A DNA stretch of 64,000 nucleotides. Origin: Nemophila menziesii (lineage: Eukaryota > Streptophyta > Magnoliopsida > Boraginales > Hydrophyllaceae). Location of the stretch: the NCBI GenBank assembly GCA_029959085.1, contig JARWIR010000016.1, positions 21,089,499 to 21,153,498 on the forward strand, read 5' to 3'. The position numbers and the translations under genes are program-made. Numbering within the stretch: the first letter of the stretch is position 1; each line of letters starts with the position of its first letter. The notes under the pieces were generated by a model. It was not told the origin of the DNA. It was given only the letters and a program-made list of their open reading frames with translations, and did no database searches. Shown one piece after another: positions 53,685 to 64,000 of this stretch.

Positions 53685-53960
53685 AGAAGCCATTATCTGT
53701 TTGAGATCTCAACGAAATAGAAGGCAACATGGAGATCAATAATTGCCTAATCCGCTTGTGTAAGGATGTATGTATGTAACGTAATACGAGATTTAAAATT
53801 CTTGAATATTTATTTGCATGTTTCATCTATAGCTATACACAACAAAACATGTATAACCTACAATTTTCGTGGGTTTGACGTATTTGGTTTTTTTTTCATG
53901 AGCTAAATATATATGTGTTATTTTGATTAATATGTATTTTATATAATTTGTATAAAAGAG

Positions 53961-54990
53961 ATGGATATTGAAATTATAGACAATAATTCACTCATCATTT
54001 TGTCAGAAAAAATCAATGAGGACCATAATATGTAAAAAGGTGTTCAGGAAGAAATAATTGACTATGATTACATGATGTGATTCAAGAGATGATAGTTCAA
54101 ATTTGATGAAACGCATATAAATGATTCAAACATAATTACATTAAAAGGTATGGTATTCCCCACAAAAGCGGGTTTATAAATTTTATAATAAATATACATT
54201 GAAGACCGGATTCAAAATTAGGCGGTCATCTACCACTAAGTCGAGATCCAATAAAAGAATAAGAATAGGCATAAAATTTGTGTGTAGCAAAAAAGGACAA
54301 AGAAAATCAGTGGATATGGGTATTGTGGATGACACCATACAATATAGACGTAATATATGGACGGGGTGCAAAGAAAATGATTAAAATTGTTCGTACTGAT
54401 TTAGAAAAGTGGAAATTCAACAAAAAAAATATCCCAACACAACCACGATTTATCGACTCCATCGAAAACATTGAAACACCAATCTCACAAAAACATTCAT
54501 CGTCAACCGGTAGTAAAAGATTTAATTACTCAACTTCATAGTGAAGGCCTACCAAACGTGAATATTAAACAGGTTTTAAATTCTTTTAATATTGATCCAC
54601 GACACTCGATTACATCACAAGAAGTTCATTATCCCTTAAGAGTTGAGAGGAAAAATAGTTTGGGTAAACATTGCAGTAAAAGTGTTCAACATATTATGGA
54701 CAAAAGTGTCAAAGATTCGATATTCGGTTCTAGTTTTGAATTGGCTGATGACTACACCTTAAGAATCATTTTTTAGGTTGATGAAAGGTCATAATAGTCG
54801 TACAAAAAGTATAGTGACGTTATTATATTGATGTGACATATAACACAGATAAATTCAATTTACCAATTTCTCCGTTCACTGGTATCAATTATCAGCGACA
54901 CTTTACTTTGTTCGGATGTGCATTGTTAGTTGATGAGACTAAAGACACATTTGTATGGTTATTAAGAAACGGTTGTCACGTATGGGCAGT
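53961..54990 (+). pseudogene. FAR1-RELATED SEQUENCE-like pseudogene, 5' part
   Basis: From ATG 53961 (MDIEIIDNNS) broken frames spell the FAR1/FRS family. First is a FAR1 DNA-binding domain (KTGFKIRRSSTTKSRSNKR, KFVCSKKGQRKS, the cysteine in RTGCK-like WTGCKEN, and IVRTDLEKWK). Next is the linker domain (VKDLITQLHSEGLPNVNIKQ, RVERKNSLGKHC, SSFELADDYTLR). The start of the MULE-type core follows (TYNTDKFNLPISPFTGINYQ, LFGCALLVDETKDTFVWLL). At least three frameshifts and stops are present. The gene is cut at 54990 by a family-B LTR; the rest should lie beyond the retroelement. FRS proteins are transposase-derived transcription factors; whether this was a host FRS gene or a MULE is open. Confidence 0.82.
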
Positions 54991-55552
54991 TGATGTCTCT
55001 ATATTTGTGATATATTAATCTAGTTTAGATACATCATTTCAGGTGCGTTATATTAATTGTTAAGGTATTTTTCCCCATTATTAGTTACATTCTTAATTCA
55101 TGCCTCGATTTGGAGATTCATTACTTTTGTAGCATTTTTGGTATAATTTGTGTGTTAATGTGAAACTATTAGGTAAATGGAAATAACAAGATGTCCAATC
55201 AATTTCAAGGATTTAAGGAAATAAGATTCAAGGAAATCTATAGATAAAAGAAAATAAAGTTGAATTACGAAAGGAAAAACTGCCAAATAAATCTGTGATG
55301 CTGAAGAGACTTCCATTGTTTTGAAGACTGCAAAAAATCTATTACGAATTTGAACAATCCCTTTTGAGGTCAGTTAGGTATTTGAATTGCGGTCATTCTG
55401 ATAGGTGGTACACTGAATTTGGCCAAGTAACGAAGAATATATTCTCAAATCAATCTTCAGTCTTTATCTTGTCCTATATTTTAGGAAACGAATTTGAATT
55501 GGAATTAGACTCCAATAACTTGACTTACACTCCAAGATTTCGACCTAGCACC

Positions 55553-55560
55553 TATAAATA
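55553..55560 (+). promoter_or_regulatory. TATA box, family-B 5' LTR
   Basis: CACCTATAAATACACC, in the same context as the 3' LTR copy at 63535 and the family-C LTRs. Confidence 0.65.
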
Positions 55561-56416
55561 CACCTAGCTATCATTGTAAACATTGTCCTTGTGCATTCAT
55601 TAGCTAATATTAGACTTAGAGATCCACAGAAGCAAGTTGACAAGTATGTATCTATTCATTAGTTTATTTCTTTATAGTATGAACTTATTCTCCCATAGCT
55701 TGGGTTTGCATATGTATAATCTTAGAATTATATCTCTTTATATTATCTTATTTGGGAAAATACTTTTAAAGTGATTATATCTACTTATTTTATATATCTG
55801 TTTTATGTCCTTTGATTTAATGACTGTAGTCCTTGCTCGTGCACAAGTATAGGATTACCCCATTGGCAGTTGGATGGTCACCCGGAAGGGGTGATCAATT
55901 GTAGAAACACCACATACAAGTCTAGTGTGCAGTAGTGATCTGGAAGGGCTTGCCTAACTAGATAGTCATTAAGGTTTGATTTCACCATCGATCATTGCTC
56001 AAGGTCCCTTTACTAAAGTCCCCTGGTAATTGTAAGATTGCCACCTAAGTCCACCCTGACGGGGATTAAGACGAATAGAATCCTGACTACAAACCCAAGA
56101 GCTTTAAACACCCTTATAACAAGAATATAAATTTACAAGGATAAGTGCATACTATCAACCCTAAGCTATACCTCTTATCTCCATTCTATTATATTATTTA
56201 TTTGCATTAGTTTAATTATTGTCTTTTAATTCCTTAATTGAAAACAAAACAAACATTTATTTCTTTATCTTTTGGCTTTTAGCTTTTCCAATTAATATCT
56301 TTTACACTTTCTCTATATACACAAATAGATCTAACAGATCAAATCCATGCGAACAAACTTTACATATATTCTATGACTTGCAGTGAGTTTCTCGTGGTAG
56401 TAGTAGGTGTGTGTGC

Positions 56417-56525
<109 letters not shown>

Positions 56526-56571
56526 CTTTATTTAACATTATTTTATCACACCTCTTCCACCACCAAGTTTT

Positions 56572-56588
56572 TGGCCCACTGCCGGGGA
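56572..56588 (+). promoter_or_regulatory. Primer-binding site with 1-base deletion (element B)
   Basis: TGGCCCACTGCCGGGGA; compared with TGGCGCCACTGCC in element C one G is lost, leaving the 3'-most pairing with the tRNA shortened to 4 bp before the gap. Confidence 0.8.
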
Positions 56589-56703
56589 TTTATCTTTAAG
56601 TTAGTTTACTTATGATTAGTTTTAGTGTATTAGTCTTTTGTTCTTTAAAGTTTTACGCTTGCCTTTTGTTTTTGTTTCTTTCAGGTTCTTTAGGTATTGG
56701 TGT

Positions 56704-57760
56704 ATGTTCCCAGATTCCAAGGATATACCAAAGGCTTCTAGGAAGTGCCAAAGAGAGGAAAAGAAGAAAGAAGCCATGTCTGGAGTAGTAGTAAATAACT
56801 TAGATCGACTTGGGGGTGGCAACATTAATAATAATAATCAACCAGTTCCTATCCTCCTAGCAGGAGCACTACAAGGAGTGAATCCCCCTAATAATCAACG
56901 TCGTGAACAAGATCTTTCAGGTTTCGGAGCACCTTTTCGAGTACAACCATCAGGGATTCACCCTCCATTGATCTAAGCCGCAAATTTCAGGCCCAATCAT
57001 GGTATGCTTAGTCTGATTTTGAGCTATGGACACTACAGTTGTGCAGAACAACATGATCCGGTACGGGCAATGCAGAAGTTTATGCAGATTTATGATGTTT
57101 ACATTACTCAGGGCATTACACCGAGCAGCTGTATTTCTTTATGTTTCTGTTTTTCATTACCGGAGTTGCTAGTGATTGGTTGGATAGTCAACCACCAGGA
57201 ACAATAACGTCTTGGGGCGAGCTGCAAGTTGCATCCCTTAACCGCTATTATCCGGAGAGTATGAGAATGAAAGATCAAACGAAACTTGTAGGTTCTCGCC
57301 AATATAATTATGAAAGTGTAGGAGAAGCATGGACAAGGTTTCAACAAAAATTATCAAGATATCCACTTCATGGTTACACCCAAGTACTTCAATTTGCTGT
57401 TTCTATAAAAGCATCGATGCAGAAGGTAGATTGAGTGTAGATATTATTGGAAGAGGAGAATTTGTGTCCGTGGATCCTACAGAATTTGCCAAAGGTGTGG
57501 AACACATTATTGAAACAGAAAGGAGTTGGCGTATATCGCGAGCTCCTATTACAAATACCAAAGGTACACTGAAATTAGGAGTTGAGAGTGCTTTGAACAC
57601 TAAAATTTCCACATTAGAGAATAAAATAAAGTAGATATCACTCACGATAGAGAAAAATATCCAACATAAGCCAATGGAGATGAAAGTAGTACAAGAAGAA
57701 CAAGGTTTTCCGCGTTGTGGGGTCAATGATTATGTATGGGAAGAGTGTGAAATAATCTGA
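56704..57760 (+). pseudogene. gag: Gag pseudogene (element B)
   Basis: From ATG 56704 (MFPDSKDIPKASRKC). A K/E-rich helix and an N-rich stretch precede the gag domain, which is recognisable across several frames: NHGMLSLILSYGHYS, DPVRAMQKFMQIYDVYITQG, FFITGVASDWLDSQPPGTI, NRYYPESMRMKDQ, EAWTRFQQKLSRYPLHG and DPTEFAKGVEHIIETERSW. Breaks are a TAA at 56974, a shift near 57125 and another near 57390. A degenerate knuckle (CGVNDYVWEEC, lacking the first Cys pair partner and with Y for H) lies near 57715. It parallels the gag of element A throughout but is inactive. Confidence 0.85.
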
Positions 57761-58082
57761 ATCAGTTTGATATATATCAAATAGAGGGAATTACCAATTT
57801 AGTAATCACAATCATACATGTATGTAATGGTCTAATTAGAATGGGGACGTTGATCAAGGTAATTCTTACCAACCATGACCTCAAAACAACAATTTCCAGC
57901 AAAGATCTCAAGGTCCTTATCAAGGGGGCCAAAATTATAAGCCTGCACCACCACCGCAACCAACCTATGATCCTTGTGCGGATACTTTAGCTTAGAAAGA
58001 TTTGCCACAACATCCACAAGAAGGAGCTGTAATTAGTTATTAGAATAGAATGCAAGATTTCTAGACTTTAACTCAAGACAAC

Positions 58083-58930
58083 ATGCAGATGTATCAAGAA
58101 AAAATCAACAAACAAAATGCCGCAGTAAAGATCTTAGCTACACAAGTTACGCATGTAACTAACACTGTTCAGAAAATACATAAAGGTATTCCAAAATTTA
58201 CCTTAGAAACAAATGAAGTCAAGGCATTAGAGAATGGTGATGTCAATGTTGGGTTCAAAGCATGTAAAACTATTTTCCTTTCACCTAAAGAAGTTGTGGA
58301 ATCACCACCTGCTGCAGAAACTGCCGTGGAGGATCCAGAAGATATTGAAGAACCAACCAAGCCTAGCCAGCAGGAATCAGATTTTGTACTTCTACTTAAG
58401 GAGATGTAAGAAGAGATCAGAGGTTTTCTTTAGCTACAATCAAGCAATACTATCGAGAAAGAGGAAGAAGCCCCAGTTGTGGAGAAGAAAGAAGAAGTAG
58501 TTGCACCTGATGTGCAAGAAGAGGAAGAGGTGGAATCGCTACCCAGTGTTACATTGATGTCACCACCATTCCTGTGACAAATCAAGAGGGTGACATCACA
58601 CTCAAGGAATTTGTGGAGGAGTATAGAGAAGATAAAATCATCGCCCAAGTGCATGAGATTGTTGAGAAAGGGCTTACACCGCAACAAGTATTCACGCAAG
58701 CTATTCCAGAAAAAGTTGTGAGTGTACAAGACAGGAGCGCGACTGTGGCTCATACTGAGGAAGTATCAAAGAAAGTTGAAAAGGAGCTACCACTTAAGCT
58801 TCAAGATCTGGGAAGTTTTAACCTTCCCATATAAATAAGTGGTAAGCTCAAGGTCAAGGCAATGGGTGATTTGGGTTCGAGTGTGAATCTTATGCCCAAG
58901 TCCGTGTTCTCATAAACTTCCATGAGGGAA
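58083..58930 (+). pseudogene. Gag-protease linker and protease stub (element B)
   Basis: An open stretch 58083-58409 (helix-prone, QMYQEKINKQNAAVKILATQ, then E/P-rich) and another 58574-58834 (EEYREDKIIAQVHEIVEKG) resemble the variable linker between gag and protease. After a stop at 58834 the protease begins: KVKAMGDLGSSVNLMPKSVF, with DLGS corresponding to DLGA of element A. The protein then breaks off and the sequence passes straight into the integrase tail. Confidence 0.75.
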
Positions 58931-58932
58931 TA

Positions 58933-59298
58933 ATGATCCTTTGTGCTAGCAATGTATCTGATACGTTCTATGTCTTGGATAATCAACCAAGGAAGTTATC
59001 CCCCACAGTTCATGTCATCCACATCACAACCAAGAACAAGGTCCAAGAAGAAATCCACACAAAACCTGTGGATAAAAGTCCAATGGGTGAGTTTAGGGTA
59101 GGAAATAAAGTTGCATGTAAGGCCCTTAAACCCAAGAATAGGCCACGAAGTTACAAAGACTCGTGGATGGGACCATTAGTTGTTACAGAAGTTGTGACAA
59201 CAAAATTAATTGAAATTCGACCCAAGAGGGGTCAAAGACGGAGATTGGTAGATGTTAATAGCCTCTCCTGTAGTTTGAAGGCTACATGCAAAAGATAG
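58933..59298 (+). pseudogene. Integrase C-terminal tail (element B)
   Basis: 122 codons open. The second half (EFRVGNKVACKALKPKNRPR, SYKDSWMGPLVVTEVVTTKL, IEIRPKRGQRRRLVDVNSLS) aligns with the C-terminal integrase segment of element A ([26 protein letters not shown]). It sits only about 100 bp after the protease stub, so about 2 kb or more of pol is absent. It is followed by the post-pol stem-loop as in the full-length relative. The 5' half of this frame has no clear match. Confidence 0.7.
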
Positions 59299-59343
59299 AA
59301 GAGGTAGCGAGTAAAACTTTAAAATACGTTAAACAAAAGTGTT

Positions 59344-59361
59344 GTCCGGGAGACCGCCTGC
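59344..59361 (+). ncRNA. Post-pol stem-loop, degenerate (element B)
   Basis: GTCCGGGAGACCGCCTGC preceded by TTAAACAAAAGTGTT. The leader is conserved; the stem is weakened to about 3-4 pairs. Confidence 0.45.
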
Positions 59362-59509
59362 ATTTTTTTATGTTTTAGTTTTTTGTATATATTAGTTATT
59401 TTTGTTAAGTATTGCAGTAATGAGGAAAGTTTAAGTGATTTTGATATGAAGGTAACTTAGAAATCAAGTTTGGGGGTGAAAAAACAGAGTTTTTGCAAAA
59501 ATCAGCAGC

Positions 59510-59835
59510 TAGGTGCGGTACACCGCACACTACCCGCGATGCACCGCACCCCACAAAACTGTTGCAACGATATGCGAATTAGGTGCACGACGAGGCCCCC
59601 ATAGACAGAGCGTATCGTTACTCGGGCATGTACTATTCCACGGTCTTGAACATAGTTATTGTGCGGTACACCGTACCAATGCCGCGGGGCACCGCACGAT
59701 CAAAAACTGTTGCCACGGTGGGATAAATCAGGTACAAGTGCGAGACACTCATTTATACATCGTGTCGTCGCGTATGCGTATGGATAGAAGTTTGGTGCGG
59801 TAAACCGCACCACTAGTGCGGGGCACTACACGGCG
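59510..59835 (+). repeat. Paired-palindrome block (element B)
   Basis: Three pairs about 140 bp apart: GTGCGGTACACCGCAC with CGCGATGCACCGCA (about 59513-59550); GTGCGGTACACCGTAC with CGCGGGGCACCGCAC (about 59660-59698); GTGCGGTAAACCGCAC with TGCGGGGCACTACAC (about 59793-59831). The best-ordered copy of this block in the window. Confidence 0.8.
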
Positions 59836-59869
59836 CCATAAAGAAGTAAGAAGAGGTGCGAATACATAT

Positions 59870-60498
59870 TGCTTTTCAAAGCCTAAACCTTATACCTCTT
59901 TCTTCCCCAAGCCTCCCAAACTCCATTAAAGCTCTACAAAACCTTCATCTCACATTAAAACACCACCAGATCACAAGAGATTCACAACCAAATACTTCCC
60001 CAGAATCTAATAAACAAGATTAAAACACCCAAATCAGTCCAACACACCTAGAATCCAAGAATCAAATGCCAAAATTTTCAAATCTTTTTCCAAAATTCCT
60101 TAAACCTATACCATCTAAGCAAGAGTTCAACATACCCATATATAGAATCATCATCCTTACACCTTTCCTAACCCAAATAACACTTTTCGTCCCAAAATCA
60201 AAGGGTAAAAATTTCAATGGTGTTCAAATCTTTGAGTTGGAGGTCAATTGAGATGACAAAAAGAACAAAGAAAGTAACTAGTGTTAAGGAGATGTAAAAG
60301 AATTGAAGCAAGGTATTGGGTGAAACCAAGAAGAAAAAGATTGAGAAAGGTGCAAGTTTGGGTATAAAAAGAGGAAGGGTAAAAATGTGTCAAGATAATA
60401 GACAGAAGAATGCAGTGGTGAAATCAAAGAGCAAAGAAATTATTTCTTTCAAGGAGAAAACACCACAACCTCTACAAATCTAGATTCCTATACCCGAG
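59870..60498 (+). other. Third-ORF leader (element B)
   Basis: C/A-rich sequence with TTTCTTCCCCAAGCCTCCCA and short runs like those at 20066 and 28580. No convincing frame; it ends at ATG 60499. Confidence 0.55.
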
Positions 60499-61196
60499 AT
60501 GAGCAAAGCTTCAAATTCCCTGTTAGCTTCTATAAAGGCACATTTACCCGACTTACCACTTGCTCATGTGAGAATATATGAAAAAGAATTTGGAGAAGGT
60601 GATTACAAGAGATTTCTAGAGATGGGGTTGGACCACATTCATGATGAGGCGTTCAAGTTTATGTGTGGAGTTAGTTTCCGAGTTCTATTTAGGCCTCTTT
60701 AGTCGAGATAGTGAAGGTCGTGTTCCAGTTAGAGAAAAGTTAGTTCCTTTTACAGTTGAAGAGATTCGGAACCACTTCGAGTTCAAGAAACTGGTTGGAC
60801 CATGCAAGTATCGAGAAGTGGTGGAGAATATTAATACTTATGATTTGAGGCAACTTTATAAGCATGTGTTGGATGAATAAAGAGTGCGAGGAGACAAAGG
60901 AAAGTTGAAGGCACCTTGGCCCTACAAGTACCTTCAACCCGAGACTAGAATTTGGCACAATTTACTCACACCAAATGCCTTTGGAAACACACAAACCTCG
61001 GATGTAACCAAGAAAAATGCCATATTTATGAATTGTGTTTTAAAAACGGAAGAAGTAGATATGGCACAGTTGATCTTTGATGAGGTGATGCGATTTTCAA
61101 CCGCTCCACACTCATTGTTTAATGTGAAATGTCCAACAATGATCACTTGCCTATTTACAAAAAAGAAAATGTGGATCATGGAGAGGATGAAAAATT
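60499..61196 (+). pseudogene. Third ORF, putative plant transposon protein-like (element B)
   Basis: Starts MSKASNSLLASIKAHLPDLP and, across two frameshifts (about 60690 and 60880), runs through EKEFGEGDYKRFLEMG, EFYLGLFSRDSEGRVPVREK, LVPFTVEEIRNHFEFKKL, YKYLQPETRIWHNLLTPNAF and KKNAIFMNCVLKTEEVDMAQ to a final CPTMITCLFTKKK. The pattern (a V.GK.VPF....I...F segment, then W..L.P..., a helix ending in a conserved CP..IT.L) fits the putative plant transposon protein domain reported in Athila-like 3' ORFs. There is no signal peptide. More helical, K/E-rich sequence follows to about 61500 in pieces. Role unknown. Confidence 0.65.
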
Positions 61197-61589
61197 GATG
61201 TATAAAGTGAGAAATAATATCAACAATGTGTGGATCAATACAATTCTTAGAGGAGTAGGTATCATGAAGGCTTCAACAGAAGAAGTCTCTCGTGAAAAAG
61301 AGTAAATAGAAGAGGATATTGTTTGATAAGAAAGGGTAGAGGAGCGATTGAATAAAATCAAAGAAGCTCAAACATTCATGGACGATGACGTGGCGAAAAT
61401 CAAAGCAAATCAAGTGCACATCATGACACTCCTAGAGCAATTAAAGCGCGATATCGCAAAAATCCACCAAATCCCATCTTGGATGTTGACGATGTGAAGA
61501 AATAAGTCTCAAGACTTTGTTCTCTTTCTTCCTTACCATTTCTCTTATGTGCAATATTTGTGTTAGTTTTTTTTTATCAAGCCTGTTTT

Positions 61590-61650
61590 GAGCCATGGGA
61601 CACGACTCATTTTTTAGTTGGGGATGTGGGGATTCGTTGTCCCTCATCTC
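61590..61650 (+). ncRNA. Twin RNA hairpins in the 3' UTR (element B)
   Basis: GAGCCATGGGACACGACTC (61590-61608), a weakened version of the first hairpin, followed by GGGGATTCGTTGTCCCTC. Same order and spacing as 29476-29532. Confidence 0.5.
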
Positions 61651-63013
61651 CATCATTTTATGTGATTTATTGTTTTTCAAAAGAAATTAAATTTTTGATA
61701 GATTGAATTTGATGTAGACTATGTTTAATGGCTTGAAATCATAAATTTAGTGAGTTAATGATAGTAGGTAATTTTTTTAGGAACTAGTTGTTTTGTATGC
61801 TTAGAGTATGAACATGAAAACACACATTTATGGTAAAGAAAAGATTAGTGAGCAATGCGGTAGAAGTATGTTTGATCTTAGGGCGCCTTGCGGGGCGTGT
61901 AGGTTGTAACATCCGAGCTAGTTGATAACTCATTTAATGGACGTGCTAGAGGTGAGAAAGTAACGAAATTGCATAGTTTAGGACGTGATTAAGGTGGTTC
62001 TTTGATAAGTCCTTGTTTCCTCTTAGATTGTTGTCCATTTATTATATTTATATCCTTCTCAGCCCCTTCTAGCCTTTCTAAAGCCTTTTTATTAGCCACG
62101 TTATAAGCCATATCCCTTGTATTTTAGGACTTTTTCATATGACCGCACTCGAATCGAGATGCTTAGACGGTAGTTTTAGAGCATGAATTTAGGGTGGTGG
62201 GTTCACTTATGGGAAACATATTGGTTTGGGTGTTTTTGAGCTTATGTATTATGCTCTTGATGATGATTCACTTGTTATTATTGTAACCCTTTGCTAGGGT
62301 AAAAGAAAACAAATTGAATATAAAAGAAATATGAAAAAAGAAGTAGCATGATATCTCACATCAAAAAGAGAGTCATAGCTAACTTACATAAGAAAAATTG
62401 ATATGAAAAGATTGAATATGATTTGGACCAGCAAAGTGGAATTCCTTATGTGATCATCTTAAGTTTTTGGTTTATTGGGGATAATAATTAGTGCATCAAA
62501 TAATTGGGTTGAGTGAGAACATTTATGGGAGTAACTAAAGCTCTAGTACGATTCATTCATGTCTAGTAAGAAGAGAACAAAAATCTAACTCTAAATTATC
62601 CAAATATACGATCATACCATCCCTAAGCCAACATTGCAACTTTAAAGACCTTATGATTCTTTGCTATGCGATCTAGGAATAATTGAACCAGTAGAGAGTA
62701 GTTAAATGTATCATTGGATACTAGTTAGGCTCGATGAACAATCTATAGCCTTCATGTTAAACTAAGTGAATAATCTATCCTTCGTGCATTGCAAACCTAA
62801 TCTAATCTTGAATTTTAACGATGTTGATTTTTTGTATGATAAGTGTATAGGTAACTTAGTTTGTAGATATTATTATATGAAACTTTGTAAATATTTGCTT
62901 TAGTATTACTACTCACATTCTTCTATCTTCTTCCATTTGTGCGTAATTGACTTAGTTGTATATTTTTTGAGACTTCCCTATGTTTTTATTCTTTATTGTA
63001 TCAGGAAGATACA
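61651..63013 (+). other. 3' UTR of retrotransposon B
   Basis: No gene. Shares AACCCTTTGCTAGGGTAA (about 62283) and GGTTGAGTGAGAAC (about 62507) with the other families. Confidence 0.6.
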
Positions 63014-63031
63014 AATTTGAATTGAGGGTCT
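63014..63031 (+). promoter_or_regulatory. Polypurine tract (element B)
   Basis: AATTTGAATTGAGGGTCT before the LTR start; less purine-rich than in A and C. Confidence 0.7.
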
Positions 63032-64000
63032 TGATGTCTCCATGTTTGTGATATACTAATCTAGTTTAGAGACATCATTTTAGGTGCATTATATTAATTT
63101 TTAAGGTATTTTCCCCCATTACTAGTTACATTCTTAATTCATGCCTTGATTTGGAGATATATTACTTTTGTAGCATTTTTGGTATAATTTGTGTGGTAAT
63201 GTGAAGCTCTTAAGTAAATGGAAACAATTAAATGTCAAATAAATTCCAAGGAGTTAAGGAAAGAAGATCCAAGGCAAAATCTAGAGATAAAAGAAAATAA
63301 AGTTGAATTAGGAAAGGAAAAGCTACCAAATAAATTATGTGATGCTGAAGAGACATCCAGTGTTTTGAAGACTTCAGAATATATATTACAAATTTGAAGG
63401 ATGCCTTTTAGTTTTATATAACTCTTTGAATTGCGGTCGTTTTGATAGGTGGTACTCTGAATTTGGCCAAGTAATGAAGGAGATATGCTCAAATCAATAA
63501 CTTGACTTACACTCCAAGATTTTGACCTAGCACCTATAAATACACCTAGTTATCATTGTAAAGATTGTCCTTGCTTATTCATTAGCTAATATTACACTTA
63601 GAGATCCATTGAATCAAGTTGAAAAGTATGTATCTTTCATTAGTTTATTTCTTTTTAGTATGAACTAATTCTCCCATAGCTTGGGTTTGCATATGTATAA
63701 TATTTGAATTCTATCTCTTTATTTTATGTTATTCGAGAAAATACTTTTAAATTGATTATAGCTACTTTTTTTATATATCTTTTTTATGTTCTTTGATTTA
63801 ATGAATGTAGTCCTTGCTAGTGCACGAGTATAGGATTAACCCATTAGCAGTTGGATGGTCACCCTGAAGGGGTGTTAAATTGTAGAAACACCACATAAAA
63901 TTCTAATGTGCGACAGTGATCCAGAAGGGGTTGCCTAACTAGATAGTCACTAAGGTTTGATTTCACCACTGATCATTGCTTAGAGTCCCCTTACCCAAGT
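63032..64000 (+). repeat. 3' LTR of retrotransposon B (cut by window end)
   Basis: TGATGTCTCCATGTTTG onward with GAGACATCATTTTAGG as tip partner; TATA at 63535. The last 600 bp or so lie outside the window. Confidence 0.88.

Overview
This window comes from the repeat-rich, AT-rich nuclear genome of a flowering plant. The evidence is Athila-type Ty3/gypsy retrotransposons primed by tRNA-Asp, En/Spm-like CACTA transposons with TNP2 and Ptta-type genes, plant MITEs and a FAR1-related gene remnant. I see no intact host gene, rRNA, tRNA gene or CRISPR array. The species cannot be named from the sequence.

Layout. 1-2076: an RNase H-like fragment, a 182-bp Mutator-type MITE (9-bp target duplication) and a 457-bp hAT-type MITE (8-bp duplication). 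2077-5391 plus 17405 to about 17600: a decayed CACTA element (CACTA-1), split by a young full-length Athila-like retrotransposon (element A, minus strand, 5392-17404, duplication AGTGT). About 17600-24774: the 3' half of a family-B retrotransposon, itself invaded by solo LTRs at 18473-20045 (duplication CCTAG) and about 23149-24725. 24775-36247: a composite of three family-C LTRs (plus, plus, minus) enclosing a pol-less element with an unfamiliar ORF and a minus-strand gag remnant. 36248-38330: older retroelement debris. 38697-38974: a CACTA MITE. 40501-53684: a 13.2-kb CACTA element (CACTA-2, duplication AGA) with two genes in the minus orientation, each broken by a solo LTR with a perfect 5-bp duplication. 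53961-54990: a FAR1-RELATED SEQUENCE pseudogene. 54991 to the window end: a family-B retrotransposon that has gag, a protease stub and an integrase tail but no reverse transcriptase.

How the parts relate. The retroelement families differ in coding content: A has gag-pro-pol, B has gag and a pol remnant, C has an ORF unlike gag. They share their non-coding architecture: an 8-10 bp inverted repeat at the LTR tip, a tRNA-Asp primer site, a stem-loop after pol with paired base changes, a GC-rich block of short palindromes, a leader before a third ORF, a set of hairpins in the 3' UTR, and a polypurine tract followed by TGATGTCTCC. This looks like a family of parasites mobilised in trans by one machinery that recognises structured RNA. 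It is the most interesting signal in the window. In CACTA-2, the GCGACTAC palindromes of the two ends also sit directly upstream of the internal promoter of the second gene, which suggests autoregulation by the DNA-binding transposase.
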